The position numbers were made by a program, and so were the translations under genes. 64,000 nt of DNA from Tropicimonas_B omnivorans (GTDB lineage Bacteria > Pseudomonadota > Alphaproteobacteria > Rhodobacterales > Rhodobacteraceae), in contig NZ_JAVRHL010000003.1 of the NCBI RefSeq assembly GCF_031846565.1, positions 930,001 to 994,000 on the forward strand. Reading direction: 5' to 3'. The notes under the pieces were generated by a model, which saw only the letters and a list, made by a program, of their open reading frames with translations, ran no database searches and was not told where the DNA came from. Numbering within the stretch: position 1 is the stretch's first letter; each line of letters begins with the position of its first letter. Positions 17,740 through 26,406 of the stretch are shown in pieces.

Positions 17740-19985
17740 GCCCCCTCGATCAGGCTCAGCCATCCGTCCTCGTCCAGCGTTTCGATCCCGAGCTCAGCCG
17801 CCTTCTTCGCCTTCGATCCGGCCCCCGGCCCGGCCACCAGGATGTCCGTCTTCGCCGAAACGGAGCCCGACACCTTGGCGCCAAGGCTCTCGGCGCGCGC
17901 CTTGGCTTCGGCGCGCGTCATCTTCTCGAGCGTGCCGGTGAAGACCACGGTCTTGCCCGCAACGGGGCTGCCGGCGGTGTCCGGCGCTTCTTCGGGCAGG
18001 ATGTCGAGCTGGCTCGCGAGCCGGTCGATGGAGGCGCGCTCGGCCTCCTGGTCGAACGCGGTGACGATGGCATCCGCGAGCACCGCACCCACGCCCTCGA
18101 TCCCGACGAGATCGTCCCATGCCGCCTTCGCGCCCTCTGGCAGATCGGCCCGCGACCAAGCGGCATCGCGGATCCGGGAGACCTGCGCCCGCCGCCCGTC
18201 CGCGCCCGCCTCAGCCCGCTCCGCCGCCACCTCCTCCTCCGCCTCGCGATAGGTGCGCGCGGCCGGCGCGGCGGCATCGAGGGCGGCGCACAGGACGGAC
18301 CAGTCGCCGTAATGACGCGCAAGATCCGTGGCGGCGACCTCACCGGCATGGCGGATGCCGAGGGCGAAGATCATGCGAGGCAGCTCGATCCTGCGCCGCG
18401 CCTCGATGGAGGCTTCGAGGTTGGCGGCGCTCTTCTCACCCCAGCCCTCCAGCGTGCGGAGGTTCTCCCCGTGGCGCTCAGCAAGGGTGAAGAGATCAGC
18501 AGGCTCGGCAATCCAGCCCATCGCGTGGAAGGCCTCGACCTGTTTGGCTCCCAGCCCCTCGATGTCGAATGCAGGCCGGGAGACGAAGTGGCGGAGGCGC
18601 TCCACCGCCTGCGCCGGACAGGCCATGCCCCCAGTGCAGCGCCGGACGGAATCGCCGGGCTCCCGTATCGCCGCCTGTCCGCAAGCCGGGCAGGTTTCGG
18701 GGAAGACGTACGGCTCCGACGTCGCCGGGCGGGCCGAGACGTCCACATCGGCAATCTTCGGGATGACGTCGCCGGCGCGATAGACCTGGACCCTGTCGCC
18801 CTCCCGGATGTCCCGCCCCTCACGGATCGGAGCGCCCGTATTGTCCCACCCGGCGATGTAATCCTCGTTGTGGAGCGTGGCGTTCGACACCACGACACCC
18901 CCCACCGTCACCGGCTGCAGACGGGCCACGGGGCTGAGCGCGCCCGTCCGGCCGACCTGAATGTCGATCCCTTCGAGACGCGTCCAGGCCAGCTCGGCGG
19001 GGAACTTGTGCGCCAGTGCCCAGCGGGGGGTCGTGGAGCGAAAGCCGAGGCGCTCCTGCAGGCCAAGGTCGTTCACCTTGTAGACGACGCCGTCGATATC
19101 GTAGTCGAGATCCGCCCGCTGCGCCGCGATGGCATCGTAATGCGCGATCATGTCCTCCGCGGTCTCGCACAGCCGGGTGAGATCGTTCACCGCGAAACCG
19201 AGCGCTTCGAGCCGCTCGATGGCGCCCATCTGGGTGTCCGCGAGCGGCTCGGACAGGTCCCCCCAAGCATATGCGAAGAAGCGCAAGGGGCGGGTTCTGG
19301 TGATCGCCGGATCGAGCTGGCGGAGGGAGCCGGCGGCGGCGTTCCTGGGGTTCGCGAAGAGGCGCTGCCCCGCTGCCTCCTGACGCGAGTTCAGCGCCGC
19401 GAAGTCCGAGCGGGACATGTAGACCTCGCCCCTCACCTCGAGCAGATCCGGCGCACCCTCGATCGGGTCCGGGATGTCGCTCACGGTCAGCGCGTTGCGC
19501 GTGACGTTCTCGCCGGTGGCGCCATCCCCCCGCGTCGCGGCCTGGACGAGACGGCCACCCTCGTAGCGCAGGGAAAGGGACAGCCCGTCGATCTTCGGCT
19601 CGGCGGTGAAGGCCAGCGGAGCATCTGCCGCCAGCCCGAGGTACCGGCGGATGGAGGCGGCGAAATCGGTGACCTCGCCAGCCTCGAACGCATTACCGAG
19701 CGACAGCATCCGTCTGGAATGCTGCACCTTTTCGAAGCCCTCAGCAGGCGCCGCGCCGACCACATCCGTCGCGCTGTCCGGCCGCTTCAGCTCGGGAAAC
19801 CGTGCCTCGATCGCCGCGTTCCGGCGCTTCAGCGCATCGTAGTCGGCATCGGTCAGAATCGGATCGTCGGCCTGGTGATAGGCGTCGTTCGCACGGGCCA
19901 GAAGGCCGGCAAGCCGCGCCAGCTCCTCCTCGCCTTGGGTGGCGGAGAGCTCCTCGACGGGGATGTCTTCAGTCTGTGCGGGCAT
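17736..19985 (-). CDS. ligA: NAD-dependent DNA ligase
   Basis: Seals nicks in replication and repair using NAD+. At 749 residues it is slightly longer than average. The adenylated Lys is in EPKIDGLSLS (Lys131), followed by the nucleotidyltransferase and OB domains. A Cys4 zinc finger is seen (CPACG ... CTGGMACP), then helix-hairpin-helix repeats (GIEGVGAVLADAIV) and a C-terminal BRCT domain (AGKTVVFTGTLEKMTRAEA). The helical region around residues 570-610 has an extra Glu/Arg-rich insert. It overlaps recG by four bases. Confidence 0.97.
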   Translation of the reverse strand: MPAQTEDIPVEELSATQGEEELARLAGLLARANDAYHQADDPILTDADYDALKRRNAAIEARFPELKRPDSATDVVGAAPAEGFEKVQHSRRMLSLGNAFEAGEVTDFAASIRRYLGLAADAPLAFTAEPKIDGLSLSLRYEGGRLVQAATRGDGATGENVTRNALTVSDIPDPIEGAPDLLEVRGEVYMSRSDFAALNSRQEAAGQRLFANPRNAAAGSLRQLDPAITRTRPLRFFAYAWGDLSEPLADTQMGAIERLEALGFAVNDLTRLCETAEDMIAHYDAIAAQRADLDYDIDGVVYKVNDLGLQERLGFRSTTPRWALAHKFPAELAWTRLEGIDIQVGRTGALSPVARLQPVTVGGVVVSNATLHNEDYIAGWDNTGAPIREGRDIREGDRVQVYRAGDVIPKIADVDVSARPATSEPYVFPETCPACGQAAIREPGDSVRRCTGGMACPAQAVERLRHFVSRPAFDIEGLGAKQVEAFHAMGWIAEPADLFTLAERHGENLRTLEGWGEKSAANLEASIEARRRIELPRMIFALGIRHAGEVAATDLARHYGDWSVLCAALDAAAPAARTYREAEEEVAAERAEAGADGRRAQVSRIRDAAWSRADLPEGAKAAWDDLVGIEGVGAVLADAIVTAFDQEAERASIDRLASQLDILPEEAPDTAGSPVAGKTVVFTGTLEKMTRAEAKARAESLGAKVSGSVSAKTDILVAGPGAGSKAKKAAELGIETLDEDGWLSLIEGA

Positions 19986-20084
19986 GAGGCGGAGGGCGCG
20001 CTTCTTCAGGGGTCGGTCGGGCGGTGACGGTCTGGGCTTTCGAGATAGCGTCCGTGGCGGCCAAGCGCCAGCACCGGGCGCGTC

Positions 20085-21074
20085 TCAGGCCGCGAGGAAG
20101 GACAGGAGCGCCTCCTCCCCGGCGCGATACTCCCCCGAGGACGGCACGTCATGCCGCGCAAGGAGTGCGACCCGCTCCTCCCCGTCCATTTCAGCGAGGG
20201 CGATGATTTCGGGATGGATGTAGCTGTTGCGCGCGATGGTCGGCGTGTTGTGCAGCGCCTCCGACGCCGCCTTTGCCATGCCCGAAATCGTGAGCCTCTC
20301 CGCCCCGCAGGACAGCGCGTGGCGCCATGCCGCGAGGGTGCCGTTCCACGTGCGGAAGGTCTTGCAGGTCGCTCCGGATCCGCAAATTTCCGAAAGACGG
20401 TCGCTGAGCTGCTCGGACCGGACCGCGTGCCACTCACCGTGCCTGTCCGTCCATCCGATCAGCTCGGCGCCGGGCAGATCGTCGATCCGGTGGAGCGCGC
20501 GGGCAAGCGCGGGACCGTGGATCTGCGTCTCGACCTCCTGTCCGCCCTTGGCGGTATAGTTCAGCGCAATCCTGCCGCAGTCGAACTCGACATGCCTGCG
20601 GCGGAGCGTCGTGGCCCCGTAGCTCTTGTTTTGACTGGTATAATCGGGATGGCCGACGCGGATCGAGGTCCGGTCGATCAGCGCGAGCGTCGCCCCGATG
20701 GCCAGCTCCGGATCGCCCGCTTCGGCTCTGAGGGCATTGGAGATCCAGCGACGCAGGGACGGCAGATGCTCCCCGAACGCCGCGAGGTTCGAGAACTTGC
20801 GCCGGGCGCGGAACTCGGTCCAGTCGGGATGGTAGCGGTACTGCTTGCGTGACCGCGCATCCGTCCCCGTCGCCTGCAGATGGCCGTTCGGAAACGGACA
20901 GATCCACACGTCCATATAGGCCGGCGGAACGGCCAGCGACGCGATTTCCTTGCGTTTCTTGGCGTCGCGTATGCGCGTTCCGTCCGGTGCGATGTAGGAA
21001 AACCCCGTCCCGCGCTTCTCCCGCCGTATGCCGGGGCGGCTGTCAGGATAATAGACGAGACCCTGCTGCGGCAT
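20085..21074 (-). CDS. DNA topoisomerase IB (poxvirus/eukaryotic type)
   Basis: A 329-residue bacterial topoisomerase IB that relaxes supercoils through a 3'-phosphotyrosyl intermediate. It shows the N-terminal domain GIRREKRGTGFSYIAPDG, the catalytic-domain blocks RTSIRVGHPDY and CKTFRTWNGTLAAW, and the active-site Tyr (residue 285) in NTPTIARNSYIHP. It is last in a minus-strand operon after brkB (6-bp gap) and the HVA1 gene. This gene type is sporadic in bacteria and often sits among stress genes. Confidence 0.93.
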   Translation of the reverse strand: MPQQGLVYYPDSRPGIRREKRGTGFSYIAPDGTRIRDAKKRKEIASLAVPPAYMDVWICPFPNGHLQATGTDARSRKQYRYHPDWTEFRARRKFSNLAAFGEHLPSLRRWISNALRAEAGDPELAIGATLALIDRTSIRVGHPDYTSQNKSYGATTLRRRHVEFDCGRIALNYTAKGGQEVETQIHGPALARALHRIDDLPGAELIGWTDRHGEWHAVRSEQLSDRLSEICGSGATCKTFRTWNGTLAAWRHALSCGAERLTISGMAKAASEALHNTPTIARNSYIHPEIIALAEMDGEERVALLARHDVPSSGEYRAGEEALLSFLAA

Positions 21075-21080
21075 GACGGA

Positions 21081-22040
21081 TCACGACGGGATGTAATGAT
21101 CGGCGACATAGGCGCCACGTTCGCCGCGCGGTCGCGGCCGACCGACCGTGCTGTCCCGCCGCGTGCGCAATTCGAGCGCGGCGTTCAGGGACGCCCCGAG
21201 AAGAACCGCGAAGGCGCTGATGAAGAGCCACATCAGAAGCGCGATAACGGCGCCGATGGAGCCGTAGACCTGATTGTAGTTTCCGAAATTCGTCAGGTAA
21301 ATCGAGAACGCGACGGACGCGCCCGCCCAGAGAAGCAGCGCGAGAAAGGCGCCCGGCGTGATCCAGGCCGCCCGCGCGCCGCGCCGGTTGGGCCCGAAGC
21401 GATAGACGAGGGCAAGCGCGATGAGCATCACGACCCCCGCGATCAGCCACCGCATGACCTGGGCGACGACCCCGGCGATGGGGCCGAGGGGGAAGAGAGC
21501 GAGGACGATGGGCGTGACGATGACGGTGCCGAGCGTGACGATGCCGAGCGCCACGAGCGACAGCGTCAGCACCACCGCCGCCAGGATATGCCGAAGACCG
21601 CCGCGGTTGCTCTCGCGGTAAACGGCGTTCACCCCCCTCATCAGGGCATCAACCCCGAGGCGGGCGGACCAAAGCGCGAACAGAAGCGACAGGACGGACG
21701 CCCAGGTCATCGTGTCGGTCGAGGAGGACGTAACGGCGCGGACCTGGTCGCCGATCAGCTTGTAGGCCTCGGCCGGCACGAAATTGGCCAGAAGGATCAG
21801 CTGCGCCTCGACGACGGAGGGATCCGACACCAGCGACCAGATCGCGATGAGGGCCGCGAGACCCGGGAAGAGCGACAGCATGGAGAAGAACGCGACACCG
21901 GCGGCCATCAGGAAGAGGTTCTTCTCGTCCATCGTCCGCAAGACATCGCCGCCCGCCTTGGTCCAGACGGCAACGCGCATGAACGCGCTCTTCCGGCGGC
22001 TGCGGCGTGGCGCCGGATCGTCGTCTTCCCTTGCGTTCAT
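21081..22040 (-). CDS. YihY/BrkB family inner-membrane protein
   Basis: A 319-residue protein with about six membrane spans. The conserved block LFLMAAGVAFFSMLSLFPGLAALIA near residue 45 and the C-terminal YNQVYGSIGAVIALLMWL identify the YihY/BrkB family (formerly called RNase BN). Cytosolic ends are Arg-rich. Function is unsettled. The start overlaps the HVA1 gene stop (ATGA). Confidence 0.92.
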   Translation of the reverse strand: MNAREDDDPAPRRSRRKSAFMRVAVWTKAGGDVLRTMDEKNLFLMAAGVAFFSMLSLFPGLAALIAIWSLVSDPSVVEAQLILLANFVPAEAYKLIGDQVRAVTSSSTDTMTWASVLSLLFALWSARLGVDALMRGVNAVYRESNRGGLRHILAAVVLTLSLVALGIVTLGTVIVTPIVLALFPLGPIAGVVAQVMRWLIAGVVMLIALALVYRFGPNRRGARAAWITPGAFLALLLWAGASVAFSIYLTNFGNYNQVYGSIGAVIALLMWLFISAFAVLLGASLNAALELRTRRDSTVGRPRPRGERGAYVADHYIPS

Positions 22041-22249
22041 GCTTTCTTCACTTCGGACTCCGACTTCAGAACCTCTGTGCCATCCTCCTGCTTCAGCAGA
22101 TAGGCCGGCTCGTCTTCACTCGCGTCGCGTGTGACCTCGTTGCCCTTTATCTTCTTGGTAATCTTCTGGGTGTAAACCTTGGAAACGGTGCCGGTGCCGG
22201 TCCCGTTGCCCCAATTCCATTGAAGTTTGTCGCCTTCCTTGTAGGACAT
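22037..22249 (-). CDS. HVA1/DUF2945 family protein
   Basis: A 70-residue protein matching the hypervirulence-associated (DUF2945) Tudor-like fold: MSYKEGDKLQWNWGNGTGTGTV, then KVYTQKITKKIKGNEVTRDAS and EPAYLLKQEDGTEVLKSESEV. It is probably a small nucleic-acid- or protein-binding beta-barrel. A GAAAGGAG ribosome binding site precedes it. It is translationally coupled to brkB. Confidence 0.88.
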   Translation of the reverse strand: MSYKEGDKLQWNWGNGTGTGTVSKVYTQKITKKIKGNEVTRDASEDEPAYLLKQEDGTEVLKSESEVKKA

Positions 22250-22337
22250 GACAATTCTCCTTTCCTGAGATGTTGCGGACTGAACACGTTTCGGCGATCG
22301 TCCGTTCCCCCCCCTTGGGCCATGGCGGCATGGCCCG

Positions 22338-22604
22338 TCAGTGATTGCGCAGGGCCTCGATCAACTCGTCCTTGTCCATGTCCGACCGGCCCTCGATGCC
22401 GATGTCCTGGGCGCGCTCGTAGAGGTCGTCCTTCGTCCACTCCTCGTAGGGCGGGCTCTTGCCACCTTTCTTGGACGGAGACTGAGAGTCGTTTGCCTGC
22501 GCGTTGGCGATGCGGGCGGCCTTTTCCTTCGAAGCGCCCTCATCGCGCAGCGCCTCGTAGGTCTCGTCGTCCTTCACCTGCGGTCCGGGATCCTTCTTCG
22601 CCAT
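22338..22604 (-). CDS. Rho N-terminal-like domain protein (DUF7218-type)
   Basis: An 88-residue hydrophilic protein. The C-terminal helix-extended-loop-helix EWTKDDLYERAQDIGIEGRSDMDKDELIEALRNH resembles the SAP/Rho_N domain. The N-terminal part, KDDETYEALRDEGASKEKAARIANA, is the block seen in 'Rho termination factor'-like stress proteins. It is likely nucleic-acid-binding. It heads the HVA1-brkB-topIB group on the same strand, 88 bp upstream. Confidence 0.82.
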   Translation of the reverse strand: MAKKDPGPQVKDDETYEALRDEGASKEKAARIANAQANDSQSPSKKGGKSPPYEEWTKDDLYERAQDIGIEGRSDMDKDELIEALRNH

Positions 22605-22843
22605 CTGGCCCTCCTGTCGATCGGCTCTGGATCGGCAACGCCTGGGGCCGGTACTTGTGTTCCGCAGGGTTCCGCTTTGCCAAACGCGCCTGTCCCGCGC
22701 GCCGACCCGGCTGCATCAGGACGACGTCCCCCGTCCCCGAGCGGAGCGGTGACGGCTGGAACGCCCTACCGGTCCCCTTGACCCCCGGCCCCGCCTTGCC
22801 TAGCGTGCATCCTCGGCAAAGCTACAATATATGGGGGCAGGAC

Positions 22844-24604
22844 ATGCCGCGCGACCTTGTCACGCAGGCGTTTCTCGGCGTCGATTCCTCGCTGACGGGA
22901 CGGCTCTGGGCCGGTCCCACCGTCGAGGAGGATCGCAAGGCCGAGGCGCTGGTCCAGGAAACCGGCCTGCCGGATGCCCTTTGCCGCATCCTCGCCCTGC
23001 GCGGCGTCGCCGGTCCTGATTGCGCCGCACATCTCGAACCGAAGTTGCGGGACCTGATGCCGGATCCGCGCAGTCTCAAGGACATGGAGATCGCGTCGGC
23101 CCGTCTCCTCAAGGCGGCGACGGATCGGGAGCGCGTGGCGATCTTCGCCGATTACGACGTGGACGGAGCGACATCCGCCGCGGTGCTGCACGACTGGTTC
23201 GCGGCGCATGGGCTCACGCCCACGATCTACGTGCCCGACCGGATCGCGGAGGGCTACGGACCGAATGCGCCGGCGATGGAGAAACTGGCCGCGAGCCACG
23301 ACCTCATCGTCTGTGTCGATTGCGGCACCCTTGCCCACGAGGCACTGGAAGCCGCGGCGATGACCGATGTCGTCGTCCTCGACCACCACCTCGGTGGCGA
23401 AACACTGCCCCGCGCCGTCGCGGTGGTGAACCCGAACCGCCAGGACGAGAGCGGCGCCCTCGCCCATCTCTGTGCCGCCGCCGTCTGTTTCCTCGCCGTG
23501 GTCGAGGCGAACCGGCAGGCGCGCGGTGCCGGCCATCCCACACCCGACCCTGTCCCGCTTCTCGATCTGGTGGCCCTAGCGACGGTGGCGGACGTGGCAC
23601 CGCTGATCGGGGTCAATCGCGCCTTCGTCCGGGCGGGTCTCGCCGTCATGCATCGCCGCGCGAGGCCAGGCCTTGCCGCACTGGCCGACGAGTCGGGACT
23701 GTCGGAGGCGCCGGCAGCCTATCACCTGGGCTACATGCTCGGCCCCAGGATCAATGCCGGCGGGCGAATTGGCCGCGCGGATCTCGGCGCCCGTCTTCTG
23801 ACCACGCGCGACGGCCCCGAAGCGCAGTCCCTCGCCGAGAAGCTGAACGCGCTGAACGGCGAGCGCCGGGACATCGAGGCCCGCGTGACCGAGGAAGCGA
23901 CCGAGCAAGCCATCGCGCGTGGCGCCGATGCACCGCTGATCTGGGCCTCTGGCGACGGCTGGCATCCCGGCGTCGTCGGGATCGTGGCCTCCCGCCTCAA
24001 GGAAGCCTTCGGCCGCCCAGCCGTCGTCATCGGCACCGATGGCGGGATCGGCAAGGGATCCGGTCGCTCCGTGCCCGGCATCGATCTCGGCGCCGCGGTC
24101 CATCGTCTCTCGCGCGAGGGGCTTCTCATCGCGGGGGGCGGCCACAAGATGGCGGCGGGCCTCACCGCCGAGGCCGGCCGGATCGATGCCGCGATGGAGC
24201 GACTGAGCGAGCTTCTGGAGGCGCAGGGCTCGGGCTCGGGTGCCGCGCGGGAGCTGCGGCTCGACGGCCTCATGATGCCGGGTGCCGCGAATGTGGAGAT
24301 GATCGAAGCCCTCGAGAGCGCCGGGCCCTTCGGCGCCTCGGCCCCTGCCCCGCGCTTCGCGATCCCGGGCGCCGCGATCCATTCGGCACGCCGCGTCGGC
24401 GACGGACACCTGAAGCTCACGGTGTCGGATGGCCTCGGCCCGCGCCTCGACGCCATCGCCTTCGGCGTCTTCCGCTCCGATCTCGGCCCGGCGCTCGAGG
24501 CCCATGGCGGGGCGCGCTTCCATCTTGCGGGGCGGTTCGAGATCAACAGCTGGAACGGTCGCAGGAGCGCTCAGCTCAGGCTTGAGGACGCCGCGAAAGC
24601 CTGA
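22844..24604 (+). CDS. recJ: Single-stranded-DNA-specific 5'-3' exonuclease RecJ
   Basis: Degrades 5' single strands in recombination and mismatch repair. The 586-residue protein shows the DHH-phosphoesterase motifs ADYDVDGATSAA, CVDCG and VVLDHHLGG, the block GPRINAGGRIGRAD, and the DHHA1 motif GGGHKMAAG. A C-terminal OB-like region follows. The start is ATG 22844 (MPRDLVTQAFLG), after a GGGGGCAGG stretch; the longer open frame upstream is non-coding. Plus strand, followed by tRNA-Glu. Confidence 0.95.
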   Translation: MPRDLVTQAFLGVDSSLTGRLWAGPTVEEDRKAEALVQETGLPDALCRILALRGVAGPDCAAHLEPKLRDLMPDPRSLKDMEIASARLLKAATDRERVAIFADYDVDGATSAAVLHDWFAAHGLTPTIYVPDRIAEGYGPNAPAMEKLAASHDLIVCVDCGTLAHEALEAAAMTDVVVLDHHLGGETLPRAVAVVNPNRQDESGALAHLCAAAVCFLAVVEANRQARGAGHPTPDPVPLLDLVALATVADVAPLIGVNRAFVRAGLAVMHRRARPGLAALADESGLSEAPAAYHLGYMLGPRINAGGRIGRADLGARLLTTRDGPEAQSLAEKLNALNGERRDIEARVTEEATEQAIARGADAPLIWASGDGWHPGVVGIVASRLKEAFGRPAVVIGTDGGIGKGSGRSVPGIDLGAAVHRLSREGLLIAGGGHKMAAGLTAEAGRIDAAMERLSELLEAQGSGSGAARELRLDGLMMPGAANVEMIEALESAGPFGASAPAPRFAIPGAAIHSARRVGDGHLKLTVSDGLGPRLDAIAFGVFRSDLGPALEAHGGARFHLAGRFEINSWNGRRSAQLRLEDAAKA

Positions 24605-24651
24605 CTTTCCAGCCTCCCCCAAGGTCATGACAAGTTTCGCGAAAAATCTTC

Positions 24652-24680
24652 TTGCACCCGCCCGCCGCATTTCTTAGACA
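24652..24680 (+). promoter_or_regulatory. Sigma70-type promoter of tRNA-Glu
   Basis: TTGCAC (24652-24657) and TAGACA (24675-24680) are separated by 17 bp, with the tRNA beginning 20 bp further on. Good match to the expected vegetative promoter layout. Confidence 0.65.
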
Positions 24681-24699
24681 CCGCCTCACCAAACGGCAC

Positions 24700-24774
24700 G
24701 GCCCGTTCGTCTATCGGTTAGGACGCCAGGTTTTCAACCTGGAAAGAGGGGTTCGATTCCCCTACGGGCTGCCA
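24700..24774 (+). tRNA. tRNA-Glu (anticodon TTC)
   Basis: A 75-nt cloverleaf. The acceptor stem GGCCCGT pairs with ACGGGCT (G-U at the first pair), with discriminator G and an encoded CCA. The anticodon stem CCAGG/CCTGG holds loop TTTTCAA (anticodon TTC), and the T-arm is GAGGGGTTCGATTCCCCT. Its 3' half is also the end of the integrase gene on the opposite strand, so it is the integration target of the neighbouring mobile element. The tRNA appears intact. Confidence 0.97.
24718..24774. other. Probable attachment site (att) in the 3' part of tRNA-Glu
   Basis: The integrase reading frame runs into the tRNA on the opposite strand; its final residues PVGESNPSFQVENLAS are antisense tRNA. This is the hallmark of site-specific integration at the 3' end of a tRNA gene. 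The crossover core must lie within the part duplicated at the far end of the element; no second copy was found in the window. Confidence 0.6.
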
Positions 24775-25941
24775 CTTGTCAAAATTATCTCTTGATATCC
24801 TAGCGTTAGGACCAGAAATAGTCCCACCGGTTGGTTGGGCTGTGAAAAGTGGGACACTTTTGGTGGCGGATGTCGGTCCAGTGAGCTTCCGAAACGCGCT
24901 GGCGGCGCGCAATTTTTGGGACGCCCCCTTGGTGTAGCGCGTCACCTCCTTGGACGTCTGGTGGCCAGTGATCGCCATGATCTCGAACTCGCTGCACCCG
25001 AGCTCCGCCAGCCGTGCAGCGGCGGCCTTGCGGAGGCCATGCACCGAGCAGTTTCCCAGGTTTGCCGCGTCACACCATTTGCGGAATCGATTGCCGAACC
25101 CGGCTGCAGTGAACGGACGACCAAAGTCGTTCACGAGGAAGGTTGTATCGCCGGTTCCCTCGGTTGCCAGGTGGCGCTGCAATTCCGGGATGATCGGGAT
25201 CTCGAGGGTGATCGGATGGCGGTTACGTCCCTTGTGCTGGGTGAAAGACAACCACACGACCCCATCGCTGCTTTCCCGGAGATCTTGCCAGCCAAACCGA
25301 ACCAGGTCGGATCGGCGTTGACCGGTGTAGAGCGCCAACGCCAACGCCAGCCGGGCCATGCTTCCAACTGGGTGGGTCGCCTCGTAGGCCTTAATTTCCT
25401 CGAGTGTCCATGAGTGATATCCATCGGCGTTCGTCGCAAGATACTCGACCTGCCCGGCTGGATTAGTGTCGTGAAGGTCGTAACGCGTGGCAAATCTAAA
25501 GAGCTGGCGCAGGGTCTTGATCATGGTGTTCGCCGCTGCCGGCGTATCCATCATCGCATCCCGCCGCGATCTAACGTGGCGCGGCAGGAGAAACGCATAG
25601 GGCTTATCGCCATCATTGTTCGTATCGCAAAATCTCTCGAGGATGGAACGACGGGTTCGGCGCGTCGAGGGATCAAGCTGCCGATACATCGGCGATTTGA
25701 AGTATTGGACGCAGAGCCAACGAAGCGTCTTCGGCTGAACCTTCTTGGCCCCCGTTGCAGCACGACTTCTGGAAGACTGTTTCTGTGCCGATGCGGCTGC
25801 CTGATAATCTGAAAGAAATTCGGGCGAACCGACCGGACCTCGCAACCTGGTCTTCCGCTGTCCCGGCGGCCGATAATAAATGCGAACGTTGCCATGACGA
25901 TCGGTGTCCTCCACCACATATTTCATGCGGCGCATCTTCAT
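24718..25941 (-). CDS. Tyrosine recombinase/integrase of the tRNA-Glu element
   Basis: A 407-residue site-specific recombinase. The N-terminal region MKYVVEDTDRHGNVRIYY with an Arg-rich segment is the arm-binding type common in alphaproteobacterial islands. The core-binding domain covers roughly residues 75-185. Catalytic residues are seen in YTGQRRSDLVRFGW (first Arg), HGLRKAAAARLAELG (HxxR) and GHQTSKEVTRYTKG (His and nucleophilic Tyr). The C-terminal stretch PVGESNPSFQVENLAS is antisense tRNA sequence. An alternative start is ATG 25926. It lies 13 bp downstream of the excisionase-like gene. Confidence 0.95.
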   Translation of the reverse strand: MKMRRMKYVVEDTDRHGNVRIYYRPPGQRKTRLRGPVGSPEFLSDYQAAASAQKQSSRSRAATGAKKVQPKTLRWLCVQYFKSPMYRQLDPSTRRTRRSILERFCDTNNDGDKPYAFLLPRHVRSRRDAMMDTPAAANTMIKTLRQLFRFATRYDLHDTNPAGQVEYLATNADGYHSWTLEEIKAYEATHPVGSMARLALALALYTGQRRSDLVRFGWQDLRESSDGVVWLSFTQHKGRNRHPITLEIPIIPELQRHLATEGTGDTTFLVNDFGRPFTAAGFGNRFRKWCDAANLGNCSVHGLRKAAAARLAELGCSEFEIMAITGHQTSKEVTRYTKGASQKLRAASAFRKLTGPTSATKSVPLFTAQPTGGTISGPNARISRDNFDKWQPVGESNPSFQVENLAS

Positions 25942-25954
25942 ATCAGCGAGAGGC

Positions 25955-26203
25955 CTAATTGTCCCACGGGTTATCTACCATTTCTGCTCCGCCTTCGAGA
26001 CGATCAAAGGCTCGGTCGACCTGCTTTCGGTCCCAGACCCGGCGGCCGTCGATGCGCTTTGGTGGCGGCATCCGGCCATCCGCCGTCAACGCGTCGAATT
26101 TCGACGCACCCACCCCAATATACTCGGCAGCCTCGCGCCGGGAAAGGCCGCGCCGCTCCGGGGGTAAGCAATAGCTACTGTTCGCCGACTTTCGCTCCAG
26201 CAT
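25955..26203 (-). CDS. Excisionase-like HTH (AlpA/MerR-type) protein
   Basis: An 82-residue protein with a winged HTH: GLSRREAAEYIGVGASKFDALTADGRMPPPKRIDGRRVWDRKQVD, the common excisionase/AlpA pattern. A strong AAGGAGG site precedes the start. Being cotranscribed with the integrase, it is the likely recombination directionality factor (inference from family and position). Confidence 0.8.
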   Translation of the reverse strand: MLERKSANSSYCLPPERRGLSRREAAEYIGVGASKFDALTADGRMPPPKRIDGRRVWDRKQVDRAFDRLEGGAEMVDNPWDN

Positions 26204-26346
26204 ATCAAGCGTGCCTCCTTCGACAACCTCGATGGAGACTGTCGATCAGCTTGATCATTAAATCGAGAAGGCATCTCCCGTCGTGGTACGGAAACTGATC
26301 GTAGCGCGCGCGTTTCGGTCCGAGAGTCAGAGGCCTGCGGCTGTCG

Positions 26347-26398
26347 CCGTGACGGGTCTGGAGGTCGGGAGAGTTCCTCGCGGCCGCCCGTCACGGAG
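26347..26398 (+). promoter_or_regulatory. Structured leader upstream of DUF932 gene (copy 1)
   Basis: A perfect 10-bp stem, CCGTGACGGG (26347-26356) with CCCGTCACGG (26387-26396), encloses a 30-nt loop containing GGTCGGGAG and CTCGCGGCC, which can form an inner hairpin. The ribosome binding site CGGAG (26394-26398) overlaps the 3' arm, and the ATG lies at 26407. A near copy precedes parB at 27709-27762. It looks like a cis-acting RNA or protein-binding element controlling translation. Confidence 0.55.
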
Positions 26399-26406
26399 AT
26401 CACGAC

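Noticed and set aside
17670..20027. A 785-codon plus-strand frame opposite ligA
   Set aside because: Mirror frame of a clearly recognised ligase; no family resemblance and no ribosome binding site.
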